Positions 22,229 to 33,799 of a DNA stretch of 48,596 nt are shown in pieces. The notes below the pieces were generated by a model, which was not told the origin of the DNA, did no database searches, and saw nothing but the letters and a program-made list of their open reading frames with translations. The stretch's first letter is position 1, and the number at the start of each line of letters is the position of its first letter. The position numbers and the translations under genes were made by a program. Origin of the DNA: Folioceros fuciformis (taxonomy: Eukaryota > Anthocerotophyta > Anthocerotopsida > Anthocerotales); the NCBI GenBank assembly GCA_049999805.1, contig JBNGIO010004124.1:1-48596 (forward strand). The letters are read 5' to 3'.

Positions 22229-25129
22229 ATGCCCTCAGTATGCCAACCAGATCCATTTTCGACCCAACAAATTGGTGAATGTGCAGGGCTTGAACGAGGA
22301 GCCCCGGCCCACCTCACATCAGGGAGTCAAACGCTTGCGGGCTACCGGTGCCGCATTTCCAGGTACCCAGGACTTCCAGGCAAATGGATTGTTGGGGAAG
22401 GTTTTTCTACCGATGGTGGTCGCCAGCACCAGGAGCTTTTGTGGCGACAATTTTTTCAGGACCCTGGCATGTGGTGGGATACCAGGCGAGGTAAGACGAG
22501 CTCTCGCTCGCCTGACTTTCGGTGCAAGGAGTCCCGTGAGGTCCTCTGGTTAAACAACATGTTCAAGCCAGCGTGGGTGGATGAGAAGCTCGTTTCTTTG
22601 AACATGCAGGTGGGTGGTCATTGTGCCTGTCCTTCCAAGTCGAGATCTCCGGCGAAGCCTGAGCCTGGCAGGCGTGCCGGATCGGAAATGGAAGTCGTGA
22701 CGCCTGTAACCATCAGCATGTCGTGTGAGCAGGGAAAGCTTACTGAGGCCATTGGAGCTCTGGAATCTCTGGCACACACAAACACTTCTATTCCTCAGTC
22801 CATCTTTTATACCGTGCTAAAACTTTGTGCATCCAAGAAGGATATGGTTCTGGGACGACGCGTTCATGATCTCATTGTCAAACTTGGGTATGAGTCAGAC
22901 ACATTTTTGGGGAATCATGTCTTGCGGATGTATGCATCCGGAGGTAGGCTTCAGGAAGCCTTGGATGTGTTACACAGGGTGGGTAACCCAAATTCCTTCA
23001 TGTGGTTTTCAATTATCTCCGCACATGCTAAATATGGGGAGCCCCATGAGTCCATACGACTTTACCATGAGATGTGTCGCTCTGGTGTGAAGGCGGATGC
23101 CCACATCTTTGTAGCAGCGCTTCAAGCTTGTGCATTTGCTGTGGACCTGGAATCTGGCAGAAAGGTGCATCATGATGTGTTACACAGTGACATCCCACCT
23201 AACTTGTTTATTGCCAACTGTCTGGTGGACATGTACGCAAAATGTGGTGAACTGGAAGAGGCACGCAGGGTCTTTGACAGCTTAGGTAGAAAGGACGTCG
23301 TGACATGGACAGCCCTCATAGCTGGGTATGCAAATCATGGGCTTGGCCAAGAGGCGCTGGTTCTGTATGGACAAATGGAGCAGGAGGGTGTGATTGTGGG
23401 CAACCATGTTACCTTTGCTTGCCTTCTGAAGGCCTGCGCGAGTGCGGGTGCTCTGCAGAAGGGCAGGCAACTGCACTCACAGATTGCGGAGAGAGGACAA
23501 CTAGATAACACTCTTGTGGGCACTTGCCTGGTGGACATGTATGCAAAGTGTGGCGAATTGGAAGATGCGCATAGAGTTTTTGAATGCCTGAGCTCAAAGG
23601 ATGTGGTGACTTGGAATGCCCTCATTGCTGGGTATGCACAGAAAGGGCTTAGTCAAGAGGCGCTATATTTGTATGGACGAATGCAGCAGGAGGGCCTGAT
23701 TGTAGCTGATGAGGTCACTTTTGCTTGCCTTTTGAAGGCCTGTGCAAGCGTCGGTGCCTTACAGAAGGGCAGGCAGCTGCACTCGCAGATTGTGCAAAGG
23801 GGACATTTGGATAACAAACTTGTGGGCGCTGCTCTAGTGGACCTGTATGCTAAGTGTGGGCAACTGGATGATGCACGCCTCGTTTTTGACAGCTTGGCCA
23901 AGAAGGACGTGGTGACATGGACGGCCCTGATTGCTGGGTATGCACAGCAAGGTCTTGGCCAAGAGGCGTTACTTCTACACGGACAAATGGAGCAGCTGGG
24001 ATTGACTGTGGCTCAGCATGTCACTTTTGCGTGCCTTCTGAAAGCTTGTGCAAGTGCTGGTGCCCTACAGAAGGGAAGGCAGTTGCACTCACAAGTTGTG
24101 GAAAGTGGATCGCTTGATAACGTACTTGTGGGCACTTGCCTGGTGGACATGTATGCAAAATGTGGTGAGCTGCAAGATGCTCGCCGAGTCTTTGATAGCT
24201 TGGCATCAAAGGATGTGGTAACATGGAATGCCCTGATAGCTGGGTTTGGTACTTGTGATGAAGGACACAATGCACTGGCTTGTTTCGATGACATGCTTGC
24301 TGCTGGTATTCAGCCCGATGATGTTACGTTCACTTGCCTTCTAGGAGCATGTAGTCACGAGGGACTGGTGAATGAGGGTTGCAAGCTCTTCGATTCCATG
24401 GTTCAACAGCATGGCATCAAACCCACCATTGAGCACTACAATTGCATGGTTGATCTTCTCGGGCGTGCTGGTCGTTTAAATGAGGCAGAGAACATGCTCT
24501 TATCATGTGAGAGCCAAAGCAATGTCATCGGGTTGACGTCTCTGCTGAATGCCTGCAAAAGTCATGGGGATATGGAGAGGGGAGCACGGTGTTTCGAAAG
24601 TCTTGTTCGGCTACAGCCTCAGAGCGCATCCGCATATGTGCTCATGGCCAATGCCTATGCAGATGCGGGCAGGTGGACTGATGTGGAGAGGGTTGAAACA
24701 CAGAGAAAGGCAGCAGGAGCCAACAAGAAACCTGCAGTGGCAGGCATTGAAGTGAAGAAGCAAATACACACCTTCATGGTTGGGGGTAACAGAGACGATC
24801 TGGCATTCAAGGTAGAGAGCACGAATGCACGTCTGAAGCAGCAAGGGGGCCATGTACCACACACGAAGTTGGTGTTGAAGCCACTGTCGGAAAAGGAAAA
24901 GGAAGACGTGCTTTGCGGGCATGCTGAGAAGCTAGCTTTGGCGTTTGGTCTCTTGAACACTCCAAGTGGCACACCCCTGGTTGTAACGAAGAATCTACGC
25001 ATGTGCAGTGACTGCCACAGCTCCACAGAGATTATGTCAAGGGTTGAAAAGAGGGACATTGTGGTAAGGGATGGGTACCGAGTGCATCGGTTTGCTGCTG
25101 GTTTTTGCAGCTGTAAGAGTCGACAATGA
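22229..25129 (+). CDS. Second PLS-class PPR-E-DYW protein with PDF-like motif (tandem paralogue)
   Basis: An intronless gene for 966 aa and a close paralogue of the gene at 17394-20612. ATG 22229 (MPSVCQPD) aligns with the start of that copy. The PDF-like segment lies at about residues 69-121 (LLWRQFF...WWDTR...PDF...LWL...PAWV). The PPR array has four of the 101-102-aa P-L-S units instead of five. E/E+ motifs lead into a DYW deaminase with His898 and Glu900 (HAE) and Cys926/Cys929 (CSDCH). It ends CSCKSRQ, again without the DYW tripeptide. It is expected to edit organellar transcripts. Residues 5 and last of several S and P motifs differ from the first copy, so a different RNA target is likely. 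Confidence 0.94.
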   Translation: MPSVCQPDPFSTQQIGECAGLERGAPAHLTSGSQTLAGYRCRISRYPGLPGKWIVGEGFSTDGGRQHQELLWRQFFQDPGMWWDTRRGKTSSRSPDFRCKESREVLWLNNMFKPAWVDEKLVSLNMQVGGHCACPSKSRSPAKPEPGRRAGSEMEVVTPVTISMSCEQGKLTEAIGALESLAHTNTSIPQSIFYTVLKLCASKKDMVLGRRVHDLIVKLGYESDTFLGNHVLRMYASGGRLQEALDVLHRVGNPNSFMWFSIISAHAKYGEPHESIRLYHEMCRSGVKADAHIFVAALQACAFAVDLESGRKVHHDVLHSDIPPNLFIANCLVDMYAKCGELEEARRVFDSLGRKDVVTWTALIAGYANHGLGQEALVLYGQMEQEGVIVGNHVTFACLLKACASAGALQKGRQLHSQIAERGQLDNTLVGTCLVDMYAKCGELEDAHRVFECLSSKDVVTWNALIAGYAQKGLSQEALYLYGRMQQEGLIVADEVTFACLLKACASVGALQKGRQLHSQIVQRGHLDNKLVGAALVDLYAKCGQLDDARLVFDSLAKKDVVTWTALIAGYAQQGLGQEALLLHGQMEQLGLTVAQHVTFACLLKACASAGALQKGRQLHSQVVESGSLDNVLVGTCLVDMYAKCGELQDARRVFDSLASKDVVTWNALIAGFGTCDEGHNALACFDDMLAAGIQPDDVTFTCLLGACSHEGLVNEGCKLFDSMVQQHGIKPTIEHYNCMVDLLGRAGRLNEAENMLLSCESQSNVIGLTSLLNACKSHGDMERGARCFESLVRLQPQSASAYVLMANAYADAGRWTDVERVETQRKAAGANKKPAVAGIEVKKQIHTFMVGGNRDDLAFKVESTNARLKQQGGHVPHTKLVLKPLSEKEKEDVLCGHAEKLALAFGLLNTPSGTPLVVTKNLRMCSDCHSSTEIMSRVEKRDIVVRDGYRVHRFAAGFCSCKSRQ
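23102..24313 (+). repeat. Four tandem 303-306-bp PPR triplet units inside the second PPR gene
   Basis: Units start at 23102, 23405, 23711 and 24017 with the same 303/306-bp spacing as in the upstream paralogue, but with one unit fewer. Confidence 0.85.
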
Positions 25130-25894
25130 GAAGAACATGGGCAGGGGCCACTGATCGGATAGCTACAAGATTAATTGGAGTCTCATGAGACCGAGTAAGA
25201 GCACCAGGATCCCATAGCAGTTCAGCTCTTGTCGGGATACCCAGCAAGCAAGTACTAGGAACTCGGAGTGACCAGGCAAGTGCTAGGGTCCCCAGCAAGC
25301 AAGTGCGAGGGTCCCACTGTGCTGAGAACGAGCAGACCAGTGCCAGGATCCTATCCCAGAGAGAGCCGAGCTGGGATCCCCATCCCAGTATTGATCTGTA
25401 GAAGAGCTTTGAATAGCTATTTCTACTTATCTGCCCACAACATCCCAATTGTTTTCCGGGTTCACTGTCATAAGGTTGTCGCACTTAGAATCCACCAACG
25501 TACGGAGACGTTACTCTTGATAAGTGTATTAGCAGTTCTATCCAGTTGCTGTGTAATGTATTCCTTAATTCCATCGTCGAGTGATGGCTTGACGAATGAA
25601 AGCTAGAATGCAAACCTGGTTGGGGATGCTTCTGACGACATCTTTCGGAGACCATCGTCTCCGCAATGCGCCTACTTATAAGCAACACCAAAGGTATAAC
25701 TAAGACGTCTGGGATGCGTATGCGTTCGTTCAAGGCAATGCCGAAGAACCTTTGTTTTTTCAGGTTCGCACCAACTAGCGTTTCAAAACATAAGATACCA
25801 GAACGTTTGACCCTTTGGCGTCAAACCGCCCTAAGCACGTACGCTCTCTAGAGCAGTCGTCTCCAAATCGTCAGGCGTGTAGGGGATCCTTCTT
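25130..25894. other. Spacer downstream of the second PPR gene
   Basis: No gene was recognised. Around 25200-25340 there are degenerate short repeats built on AGCAAGCAAGTG and similar words. The right end should hold the promoter of the AXR1-like gene. Confidence 0.45.
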
Positions 25895-28800
25895 ATGGCT
25901 CAACGCAATAGCAAGTATGATCGGCAGCTGAGGTATGGCGCATTCTTTGTACCTCTCATTGTTCACAGTATGGGAGCTGGAACCACCGCCTCACCATTCT
26001 GGAAGTACAGAATATGGGGGGAACATGGACAAGCTGCACTGGAGAGGGCAAGTGTATGCGTTATCAATTCTGGGCCTACGGGGTCAGAAGCTTTGAAGAA
26101 CTTAGTTCTGGGAGGGATTGGAAGCTTCACGATCATCGACGCGGCTCTAGTCGAAGAATCGGACCTCGGCAACAATTATCTCGGTTTGTTGTCTCGGTGC
26201 ATCCAGCACGTTCACGCCTTCCTCGTCAGAATCTCCCATGCTAAGTAAGCTCCTAGTTTGAATTGTTGGAACGTCGTGGCAGTTGACTGGGACAGCCTTG
26301 GTCAGTCCAGGGCGAAGTGTGTGAGCCGTCTTCTTCGAGAGCTCAATGAATCAGTCGAAGCGAAGTATGTGGAGGAAACTGCCGAATCTCTGTTGGATTC
26401 CGACCCCAGCTTTTTCGCTCAGTTCACCATTGTGATTGCTACGCAGGTACGACTCTCCAATTTCTGGCCAAATTCAGCATGTATTTCTGCCTTAGAAGTG
26501 CATCAGCAGGGAATCGTATCACTTTTGAAACTTGTCCTGTTTTCAGATGCAGGAAAGTGCTCTGGTGGTGTTGGACGATGTATGCAGGCTGCATAATGTG
26601 ATGCTCATTGTCGCACGGTCTTATGGGCTGGCCGGCCTTATTCGAATCAGTACAAGGGTATTCATTCGGCCCCGTGTGTACATTGTTCCCTGGCAACCTC
26701 TGCACCTGGCATGCTGATTGAGAACTCCACCCTTCTGCCGTTGTCTTTTTTATTTTCTTTTTATTTTTTTTGTTGCAGGAGCATGATGTAGTGGAATCCA
26801 AACCAGATAATATAGTTGATGATCTACGACTTCACAACCCGTGGCCCGAATTGAAACGGTGAGTATTATGGTTTCAGTATGACATTCCTGTTTGTACCTG
26901 AACCCCATACGGTATATGCTATTTATGCTGGTATTAGGGTGGTTTACGTCAAGAAAAACTGTCTTGTTTCTAAGGCCCGCACCGAGTCACTGGCTTTCTG
27001 AACTGTTAGGCCTTTCTGTATATGGACCTGGATCTGTTGTTGGATAGTTGTTCTAGTTCCAGTTTCTCAGAGTTCTAGGTCCCTCCTGCTATGAATGTTC
27101 ACTATCAGATGCCGTATGACATGGTCTGCTGTCAAATCCAACGCTTTCGAGGATTGTTAACTTACTTTCTATCGTTCTGCAGGTACGTGGATCAGTTCGA
27201 TATAGATACAAAGGACCCTCTGATGCATAGGCATATTCCATTTGCAGTCCTCCTAGTCAAGGCAGCCGAAGAATGGAAAGCTACTCATGGTGACCTGCTT
27301 CCATCCACCGACAAAGAGAGAAAAGAGTTTAAGGTGCGGTTCCCTCCTATTTCTGGGGTCAAGATATCCAGGCCAAACTGCTCTTTGAGGTGTTGGCTTG
27401 CCAATAACTATTACTTTGAGAGAGTAGGCTGCTGGTCGGGCATCGTTTGGGGATTCCCTCAAGAGTATGGGATAGTTTTCCTGTCAGGAATCTGATGTGG
27501 TGTTTGTAGAGTGCATTGTCTGCAAGGAAGCTGTCCGATGATGAAGAAAACTATAGGGAGGCTTTGCAATCTGCTTTCAAAGTTTGGTCTCCTCCTAAAA
27601 TCAGTAAGTAATGGTCACTGACTGGTTGTGAGTCGTATAGCACTTTATTCCAGGCTGCTAACACTCAGGCTAATTCAGGTTCTGAGCTTCGAGTGTTGCT
27701 AGACGATAAAGCTGTGGAAGTGACTTCAATTTCCTCTGACTTCTGGGTGATAGTCCGAGCATTAAAGGTATTTTCTCGTGGTAGGTGGAAAGCTTCAAAC
27801 AAATGCCACATTTACAGCAGCGAGCATCTCCGGGACGTTCCTTATTTTGCTGTTACTCTGACTTGGTCATCTACAGTTATTCGTTGATAATGAGGGACAA
27901 GGAGATCTGCCCATGGACGGGGGAATACCTGACATGCATTCATACACAGGGTAAGAGGGATGCGGAAGAGTTGTCATTCTTTCAGGAAAGCTTCATCTAT
28001 GTATGGACTCAGTATGTTTCTGCTATCCCAGGTACTATGTGGAGCTGCAAAATATATATCAATCTCGTGCTGAGGCCAATGTGTCGGCCGTTGAAAGTTA
28101 TGTTCGAAAAATTCTAAGAAACATAGGACGGGATCCATCTTCAATTCCACGAAGCAGTATCAAGCAGGCTTGCAAGAACTCACGAAATTTGAGGGTATTC
28201 TCGTTGTCGTTTTGGTAGCACCAATTTATTAATTTGACTTGTAGCTGTGACATGTCCTGCTTCCACACTGAAACCCTTTATCATGGCTGGTGCAGGTCCT
28301 CAGATACCCCACGCTTGCAGATGAGTTCAGCTCTGGTGCTTGTGGTGGGGTACAGAGGCTCATGAATGAAGACAGCAGGTATGGACTTTGTTTAGCATTG
28401 AATGTGGTTTACCAATTAGTGCGTTGTCACAGCAGGCTCAAAAAGCGTCATTTTTAATTGATATGAACATCTTTGGTTCAGCAATGCTGCCCTCTACATT
28501 CTACTTCGAGCTGTCGATCACTTTGCGAGGACCTACAACCGATTTCCAGGAGCCGTTGATCAGTAAGCAGTCATTGACCGCATACTTGAGCAAATGTGAT
28601 CCGCTGGCAGTTGTTCTAACTTTGGTTGTTTTCCCACGTAAAGACAACTGGACAATGACGTTGAGACCCTACGGCTGGTCGCCCTTAGACTTTTGAGTGA
28701 AATGGGACTTGTCGGAGCTACGGTATCTGAAGACTATGTGTCGGAATTCTGTCGCTTTGGAGCAGGAGAACTTCACTGTGTGGCATCCGTAATTGGTGGC

Positions 28801-28985
28801 ATTGCGGCACAAGAGGCTATCAAAGTAAGCTCCTGGTTGTGCGTTTATAGTAGCGTTGATAGCACATCTGCCAGTGGTGCTTAATTTTGTCCTGGTTGCA
28901 GCTTTTGACAGGGCAGTTCACCCCGTTACTGGGTACGCTTGTTTATAATGCCATCACTTCCACATCCTCAGTCTTGAAAATTTAA
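25895..28985 (+). CDS. AXR1: NEDD8-activating enzyme E1 regulatory subunit (AXR1/APPBP1-like), 14 exons
   Basis: A 521-aa subunit that pairs with ECR1/UBA3 to activate NEDD8/RUB for cullin neddylation, which is needed for SCF ligases and auxin signalling. Exons are 25895-25932, 26011-26183, 26283-26446, 26547-26657, 26779-26858, 27183-27333, 27510-27603, 27679-27767, 27877-27950, 28032-28194, 28296-28378, 28482-28562, 28644-28824 and 28902-28985. All junctions are GT-AG and in phase. Landmarks are [51 protein letters not shown]-like [26 protein letters not shown] and [15 protein letters not shown]...[10 protein letters not shown]. Like other AXR1-class subunits it shows no catalytic cysteine region. 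The N-terminus is shorter than the about 540-aa Arabidopsis protein, with 12 codons plus two bases in exon 1. Confidence 0.94.
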
Positions 28986-29578
28986 GCATTGCCGTGACAG
29001 CCTTGAACATCGGGTATTCAAGGGGCTGGTGGTGCCGTTCAGGTCGGTTCCTGCACGCCTGAATGCTGCAGACTTCACTTGCTTTGACGGTCCTAAGCGG
29101 TGACGCAAACATGCAGGTCTTGCACTGAAGAGGGGCGAATCAACGAACCACGAGACGTCGATGCCATTTAACTTGACGGAAATGTAGTATGTTCTTAGTA
29201 CCTTATTGGTAGAAGGTTCTCCATGGCTCATGCATGGGAAACGGTCGTGGTGGGCCTGGCCCGGCTAATGCGCAGGTCTGTATGAACGGGCATGGTGGGA
29301 ATTGGCGCTCCCTCAAGTCCGCCCTAGTGGAGTTGAAGCAGTGAGTAGGAGCATGTGAATCGGGCTGCTGGTTCGATTGCCAGCACCATCGATGCGCATC
29401 ACATGAGCACTTTTCCGTTCTTGTTACCAGCCAGTGCGCCGCATCACTCCTTCACATACCTCATGTGTGCCAGCTCTAGTGTATGAGATGCTCGCCAGCA
29501 AGAGCAGTGAGGGGCTGCCGCTGCGGTGAATTCCTCACGCGCTAGCCATCATCTGCTCGTCCCCTGCTTGCCTCAGTC
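28986..29578. other. Spacer between the AXR1-like and coiled-coil genes
   Basis: This holds the 3' UTR of one gene and the promoter of the next. A GGTTCGATTGC word at about 29370 resembles a Pol III B box, but no tRNA fold could be built around it. Nothing else was recognised. Confidence 0.4.
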
Positions 29579-31581
29579 ATGGCGACGAGGGATGAAACAT
29601 ACCCGGACTCACCAGTGCGTTCCTCCGCCCTGTTGTATTCTTGATGTGGTATTTGGTGTCTTCGTGGTGTGTCTTGCTTTACACAGCAATTAAGCAGGTC
29701 ATAGCGGCTTCCTTTGTCTCAGAGGGCCTTCGTCGGTTGCTGCGGGTGCATTGGAGGACCGTGGCCAAGAAAGCCTGCATCAAATGCTCAAACCGGCCAG
29801 CCGGCATCGTCGGGAGCCACACAGGAATGGAACGTTGGGTCACCATCCTTCTTAGTCCCACCGTCGTCCCCTGTTTCGCTAGAGACCTCGGCTGTACTAA
29901 CGCCATCAAACCACTCAGCCTCGCCGCTGGATGACGAAGATTTGGACTTAGGTTTCTTCACCAAAGAGCACAGAGCCAGTTTTGTAGACGATGAAGTCGA
30001 CGTCGGTGCCCCAAGTAGACTTCAATTGACCATCGTGAGCCCACCTTCACTTCCAACATTCGGTGGCGCGCCCGCCGGAACAGTGGATTTACTGTCGTCT
30101 GAAGAAGAATTACCAGACCCTGCCAGAAGTCCTGGCTTTGCTCCGTTCCCACGCCAAGACTTGTTTGGACGTTTGGAAGGTAATGGCAAAAGAGATGCCC
30201 GTCTCGAAACCGGCAAACGAGTTCTGTTCTCCGTACGCAACCTAATTCATCCGCACGGTGTCCATTTGGCTACAGGATCTGGCAATCACGAGCATGAAAT
30301 TCCAGGGGCATTACAGCCTGATGACTGCACCGACGACAGGGGTTTCGCGTCTGAAGGCAGCGATGACAGAGTTTCTGAAATTCCCAGACAAGCTTTTCCA
30401 GCAGCCGAAGCCGAGAGCTTGGGGAATGCTAGGGACCAATATCGTTCAGTTGTTCCAACGTTGGCCAAACCCGAACAGTTCCACATGCAGAAGGCGAGGC
30501 AGGAAGAGTTGGACGAGGAGGTGGCCGAAGCGGAAAGGTCGAGGCCGATTGAGAGTACCTTGGAGGACGAACTCCATCCAGTTATCCCAATGTTAGCAAC
30601 ACCCGAGCAGTTCCACATACAGAGGGCAAGGCAGAAAGCGTTGGAAGAAAGCGAAAGAGCGAAGCAGATCGAAGACGCGAAAGCCAAGGCAGAAACTCGG
30701 ATTCTGGTCCCTGCTTTGGCTTCACCCGAGGAGGTCCGACGAAAGCAGGCCAAGCAGAAGGAGCTGGAAAAGGCGGAGGCGGAGGAATTGCAGGAGCGCG
30801 CTGAAGCGAGGCAGAAGGAGTCTCAGGTGGTTATTCCCAAGTTGGAACCTCCGAGAAGTAGCCTCGATGACAAGAAAACATCCGATCCTAGACAACACGT
30901 GGCAAGTGATCCAATGTTGACCATTCCCGTGCCTCCCCTCGCAAGGCCTGAGGAGAGCAATGAGGATAGGATCTGGAAGGGAGAGCATGGTGAAGCTGGG
31001 CAAAGCCCCAGGTATGTTGAGCTTGTGTCTCGGGTTGAGCAGCTTTCCTTGGATCTGGAGACCTCCAAATCCAGAGAGCAAAAATCTAGACTGCTTCTGG
31101 AATGGTCTGAATTGAGAGTAAGTACCTTTTCCGTGCAACGTTTCTTAGTGCTGGTGTCGTATAGTGGAAACAAGTTTCAACCTTTTAAGGCTAGCGGTTC
31201 CAATCACCCCCCGCTCTCCCCACCATTGTAGAGCCACAACCCCATGGAATCCTAGGGTGACAATACTAATTTAGAATCTGGCATTGGTCATCCGTGGACA
31301 GCAGGATTTGCTCCATGCAGACTGACTCAGATGTGATCGACTTGCAGGCCAACAGCCTGGAAGGACACGTTGCAGGACTTTCCGAGGAGCTGACACAACA
31401 GCAAGCTCTTTACTTGGACCTGCAAGCCCGACACCTCAGTCACATGGGGATCACTCTGCCGGGCCCCGAGTTTTCTTCAACGAGTTTCCCTTCCGAAGAA
31501 ACCAGCACTCCGGAAAACTCTGCGCCTTCTGCTGTCCTCACTGAGAGGCTCCTGCGGGATCAGACTTTCTCAAACATGTGA
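29579..31581 (+). CDS. Uncharacterised repeat-containing coiled-coil protein, three exons (predicted)
   Basis: I do not recognise the family. The model has exons 29579-29614, 29723-31117 and 31321-31581 (563 aa), joined in phase 0 at GT-AG sites. The long middle exon has no usable ATG near its start. An upstream ATG at 29579 reads MATRDETYPDSP and meets a GTGCGT donor, and a strong CTTTGTCTCAG acceptor lies at 29722. The first 240 residues are Ser/Pro/Asp-rich and probably disordered, with a CCGC cluster near residue 19. Residues about 255-420 repeat a short motif (VVPTLAKPE, VIPMLATPE, LVPALASPE, VIPKLEPP, PPLARPE) every 31-44 residues, separated by Lys/Glu/Ala/Arg-rich helix. The end (VSRVEQLSLDLETSKSREQ and beyond) looks like coiled coil. 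The third exon frame fits only the acceptor at 31320. Exon 1 is the weakest part. Confidence 0.6.
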
Positions 31582-31716
31582 GCCATACACATGAACGTGG
31601 GCCACCCCACGATTTAAAATGTATTCTACGAAATACCGACGTGCTTTCAGTTACAAGGGCATTTGTGAATTGGAATAACAAACATACTAACGGCAACCCA
31701 TGAATAAGAAGGAGCT

Positions 31717-33405
31717 TCAGACATCGGTAGTCGACTGGTTCGCAGGCAGTGGGGCTGTTGAGTTGCCGTCGGTCTCGCCGGGGTGAGAGCCTCCTTTGGC
31801 GCCGCGGGTATGGTTGATTGCTAGCAGAGCCCAATCATCCAAATGGAGGGCGATGAAAGTCCCTATCCCTCCTATCAAGCCGTAAGCAATGGAGTACGTG
31901 AGTGGCATGAGTATGATGGTAATGAAGGCGGGAATGCCTTCCTTGAGGTTGTCCCAGTCGATCTCCACCACAGACTTCATCATCAGCACTCCCACCAACA
32001 GCAGGGCAGGACCCACAGCCCATGGAGGGATGGAAGCAAGCAATGGCGTGAGGAAGAGCGCCAGACAGAAATAGAAGGCAACAGTGAGAGCGGTGAGGCC
32101 GGTGCGGCCTCCCTCTCGGATGCCCGTGGCAGACTCGATGAATGTGGTCACAGGAGAGGTGCCGAGCGACGCGCCTATCACAATAGCTGTGGCGTCGCTC
32201 ATGAAGGCGAAGTACTGGCCCTCAAAGTTGCCCATCTCGTCCACGAAGCCTGCGAATTTGGCCATGGAGTAGAGGGAGCCGGTTGCATCTAGAAGATCAA
32301 TGTAGAGGAAGGTGACCAAGGCTACCCAAAACTCGCTCCTCCCTATGTCATGGAAGCTCAAGGCACCGGCAGTGTGCTCGATCTTGTGCACCTGCACCAC
32401 CTTCTTGAAGTAAGCATAGGCAGCATCTCCGGCCTCAGTCTCGGGAAAGTAGGTGACCTTGGTGTGGCGGAACCAGGAAACTACTGTGACAAACAAGATG
32501 CCATAAATCATAGCGCCCTTGATGTTGTAGATAAGCGTGTAAGCAATGAGGAGAAAGCCCACCACCGCCAGCCAGAAGGTCGGGTCTTCCATGGTGTTCC
32601 TCTCGCACATGATGGCTGAGGTGACCACTCCCCCAGGCATGAGCGCCACCGTGCCGTTGACAGTGATGACGGGAGCCAGCTGCAGCCTGTCCTCGCGAGG
32701 ACACGCGCCCAAGGTGACGAGAGTGGAGCCGCTGCTGGCAACGAGCCCCACGCCCTCGCTGGACTGCAGTCCGATGAAGGCTAGGAAAAGGCCAATCCCT
32801 GCGGACGTGGACATCCGCACGGGCTTTGGGATGAGCTTGGCCAGCTTGGTTCGAAAGCCAAGCCCGGCGATGATGAGGAAGAGGAAGCCTTCCACGAAGA
32901 CGGCAGCGAGGGCGCTCTTGTAGGACAGGCTCCCGGAGCCGTGGAATCCCACCACGGTGTAGGCGAAATACGCGTTGGTGCCCATCCCAGGAGCCAGTGC
33001 CAGCGGCAAGTTGGCGAAGACTCCCATGATAAGGCACCCGATGAGGCTGGCGGCTGCAGTGGCCACGATGAGGTCCTTCTTCACGGCCGTCAGGCAGTCG
33101 GCATAGCCCACATCCACGGGCGGGAACTTACAACCGGGCCCCGGGAGCTGTCCCGGGGGAAGCTGCGAACCGTCGGCGAAGAAGCCGGTGCAGTCAGCCA
33201 CACTGCAGGTGCCGCCGGAATCCGTCAGGATGCTAGCGTTCACAGCCAGTATATAGGCCATGGTGAGGAAGGTGGCCGTGCCGGCTCGCAACTCGCGGGT
33301 GAGGTAGGTGCCCCGTTGCTCTAGCTTGAAATGCTTGCCGACGATGCTCCGGTTCACGGCGGCGTTCACGGATTTGAGCAGGGAGTCCCATCTCCCTCCG
33401 GCCAT
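31717..33405 (-). CDS. AZG1: AZG1-like adenine/guanine (purine) permease, single exon
   Basis: A 562-aa multi-pass plasma-membrane transporter of the NCS2/AzgA group. Plant AZG1/AZG2 import adenine and guanine and also move cytokinin. The match to the Arabidopsis protein as I recall it is strong over the whole length: [111 protein letters not shown] and [21 protein letters not shown] 33405 ([10 protein letters not shown]) is the first in-frame ATG; the frame extends upstream only through non-ATG codons. The 3' end lies 135 bp from the end of the coiled-coil gene, and the two genes converge. Confidence 0.95.
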   Translation of the reverse strand: MAGGRWDSLLKSVNAAVNRSIVGKHFKLEQRGTYLTRELRAGTATFLTMAYILAVNASILTDSGGTCSVADCTGFFADGSQLPPGQLPGPGCKFPPVDVGYADCLTAVKKDLIVATAAASLIGCLIMGVFANLPLALAPGMGTNAYFAYTVVGFHGSGSLSYKSALAAVFVEGFLFLIIAGLGFRTKLAKLIPKPVRMSTSAGIGLFLAFIGLQSSEGVGLVASSGSTLVTLGACPREDRLQLAPVITVNGTVALMPGGVVTSAIMCERNTMEDPTFWLAVVGFLLIAYTLIYNIKGAMIYGILFVTVVSWFRHTKVTYFPETEAGDAAYAYFKKVVQVHKIEHTAGALSFHDIGRSEFWVALVTFLYIDLLDATGSLYSMAKFAGFVDEMGNFEGQYFAFMSDATAIVIGASLGTSPVTTFIESATGIREGGRTGLTALTVAFYFCLALFLTPLLASIPPWAVGPALLLVGVLMMKSVVEIDWDNLKEGIPAFITIILMPLTYSIAYGLIGGIGTFIALHLDDWALLAINHTRGAKGGSHPGETDGNSTAPLPANQSTTDV

Positions 33406-33799
33406 CCAAAGCTGCGTCCTCGTCGTCGTGCCACACGGCAGCTTGCGCGTCACAGGGCCGAGGGCTATGCTCTTCTATGCATGCGCTGCTTGTTCCATGC
33501 ATCCCTCTCCCGACCCAACACCATGCCCTTCTCTTCTAGCACGTAGAGTCGCAAACCATTTGAAAGCCATATGCACTTCGACAGGGGTAACCCGCAGTTC
33601 TCTCTAAATGATTCTGTTTTGGCGCGTTCGTGTGACTCGCTTGGATGATTGCGGCTGGTTGACTGAGCACATCTTATCGACCAACCAAACTTCAGCCACC
33701 CTGAGGACAGCTGGAATTTCCAGGAGACAGGAGCTCGCTGTTTCCATTCTCTCTTAGCCTGTTCTCTCCCTCTTTCCCTGGTTGTGTCCTTATTCTCTT
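33406..33799. other. AZG1 upstream region bordering the transposon-rich block
   Basis: Upstream sequence of the AZG1-like gene. No promoter element was clearly recognised. To its right the sequence changes to AT-rich, C/T-strand-biased retrotransposon remnants. Confidence 0.4.

Noticed and set aside
18279-24313. CRISPR-like regular repeats
   Set aside because: The repeats are 303-306 bp, contiguous and encode PPR motifs. This is a plant nuclear gene.
28968-29231. Minus-strand open frame of 87 codons overlapping the AXR1 end
   Set aside because: It overlaps the last AXR1 exon, is short, and has no recognisable motif.
29340-29410. A possible tRNA gene or tRNA-derived SINE, from GGTTCGATTGC at about 29370
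   Set aside because: The T-arm stem does not close with a 7-nt loop, and no acceptor, D or anticodon arm can be paired at the right distance.
31843-33324. Plus-strand and alternate minus-strand frames over the AZG1 gene
   Set aside because: They are shadows of the permease frame, which matches a known family over its whole length.
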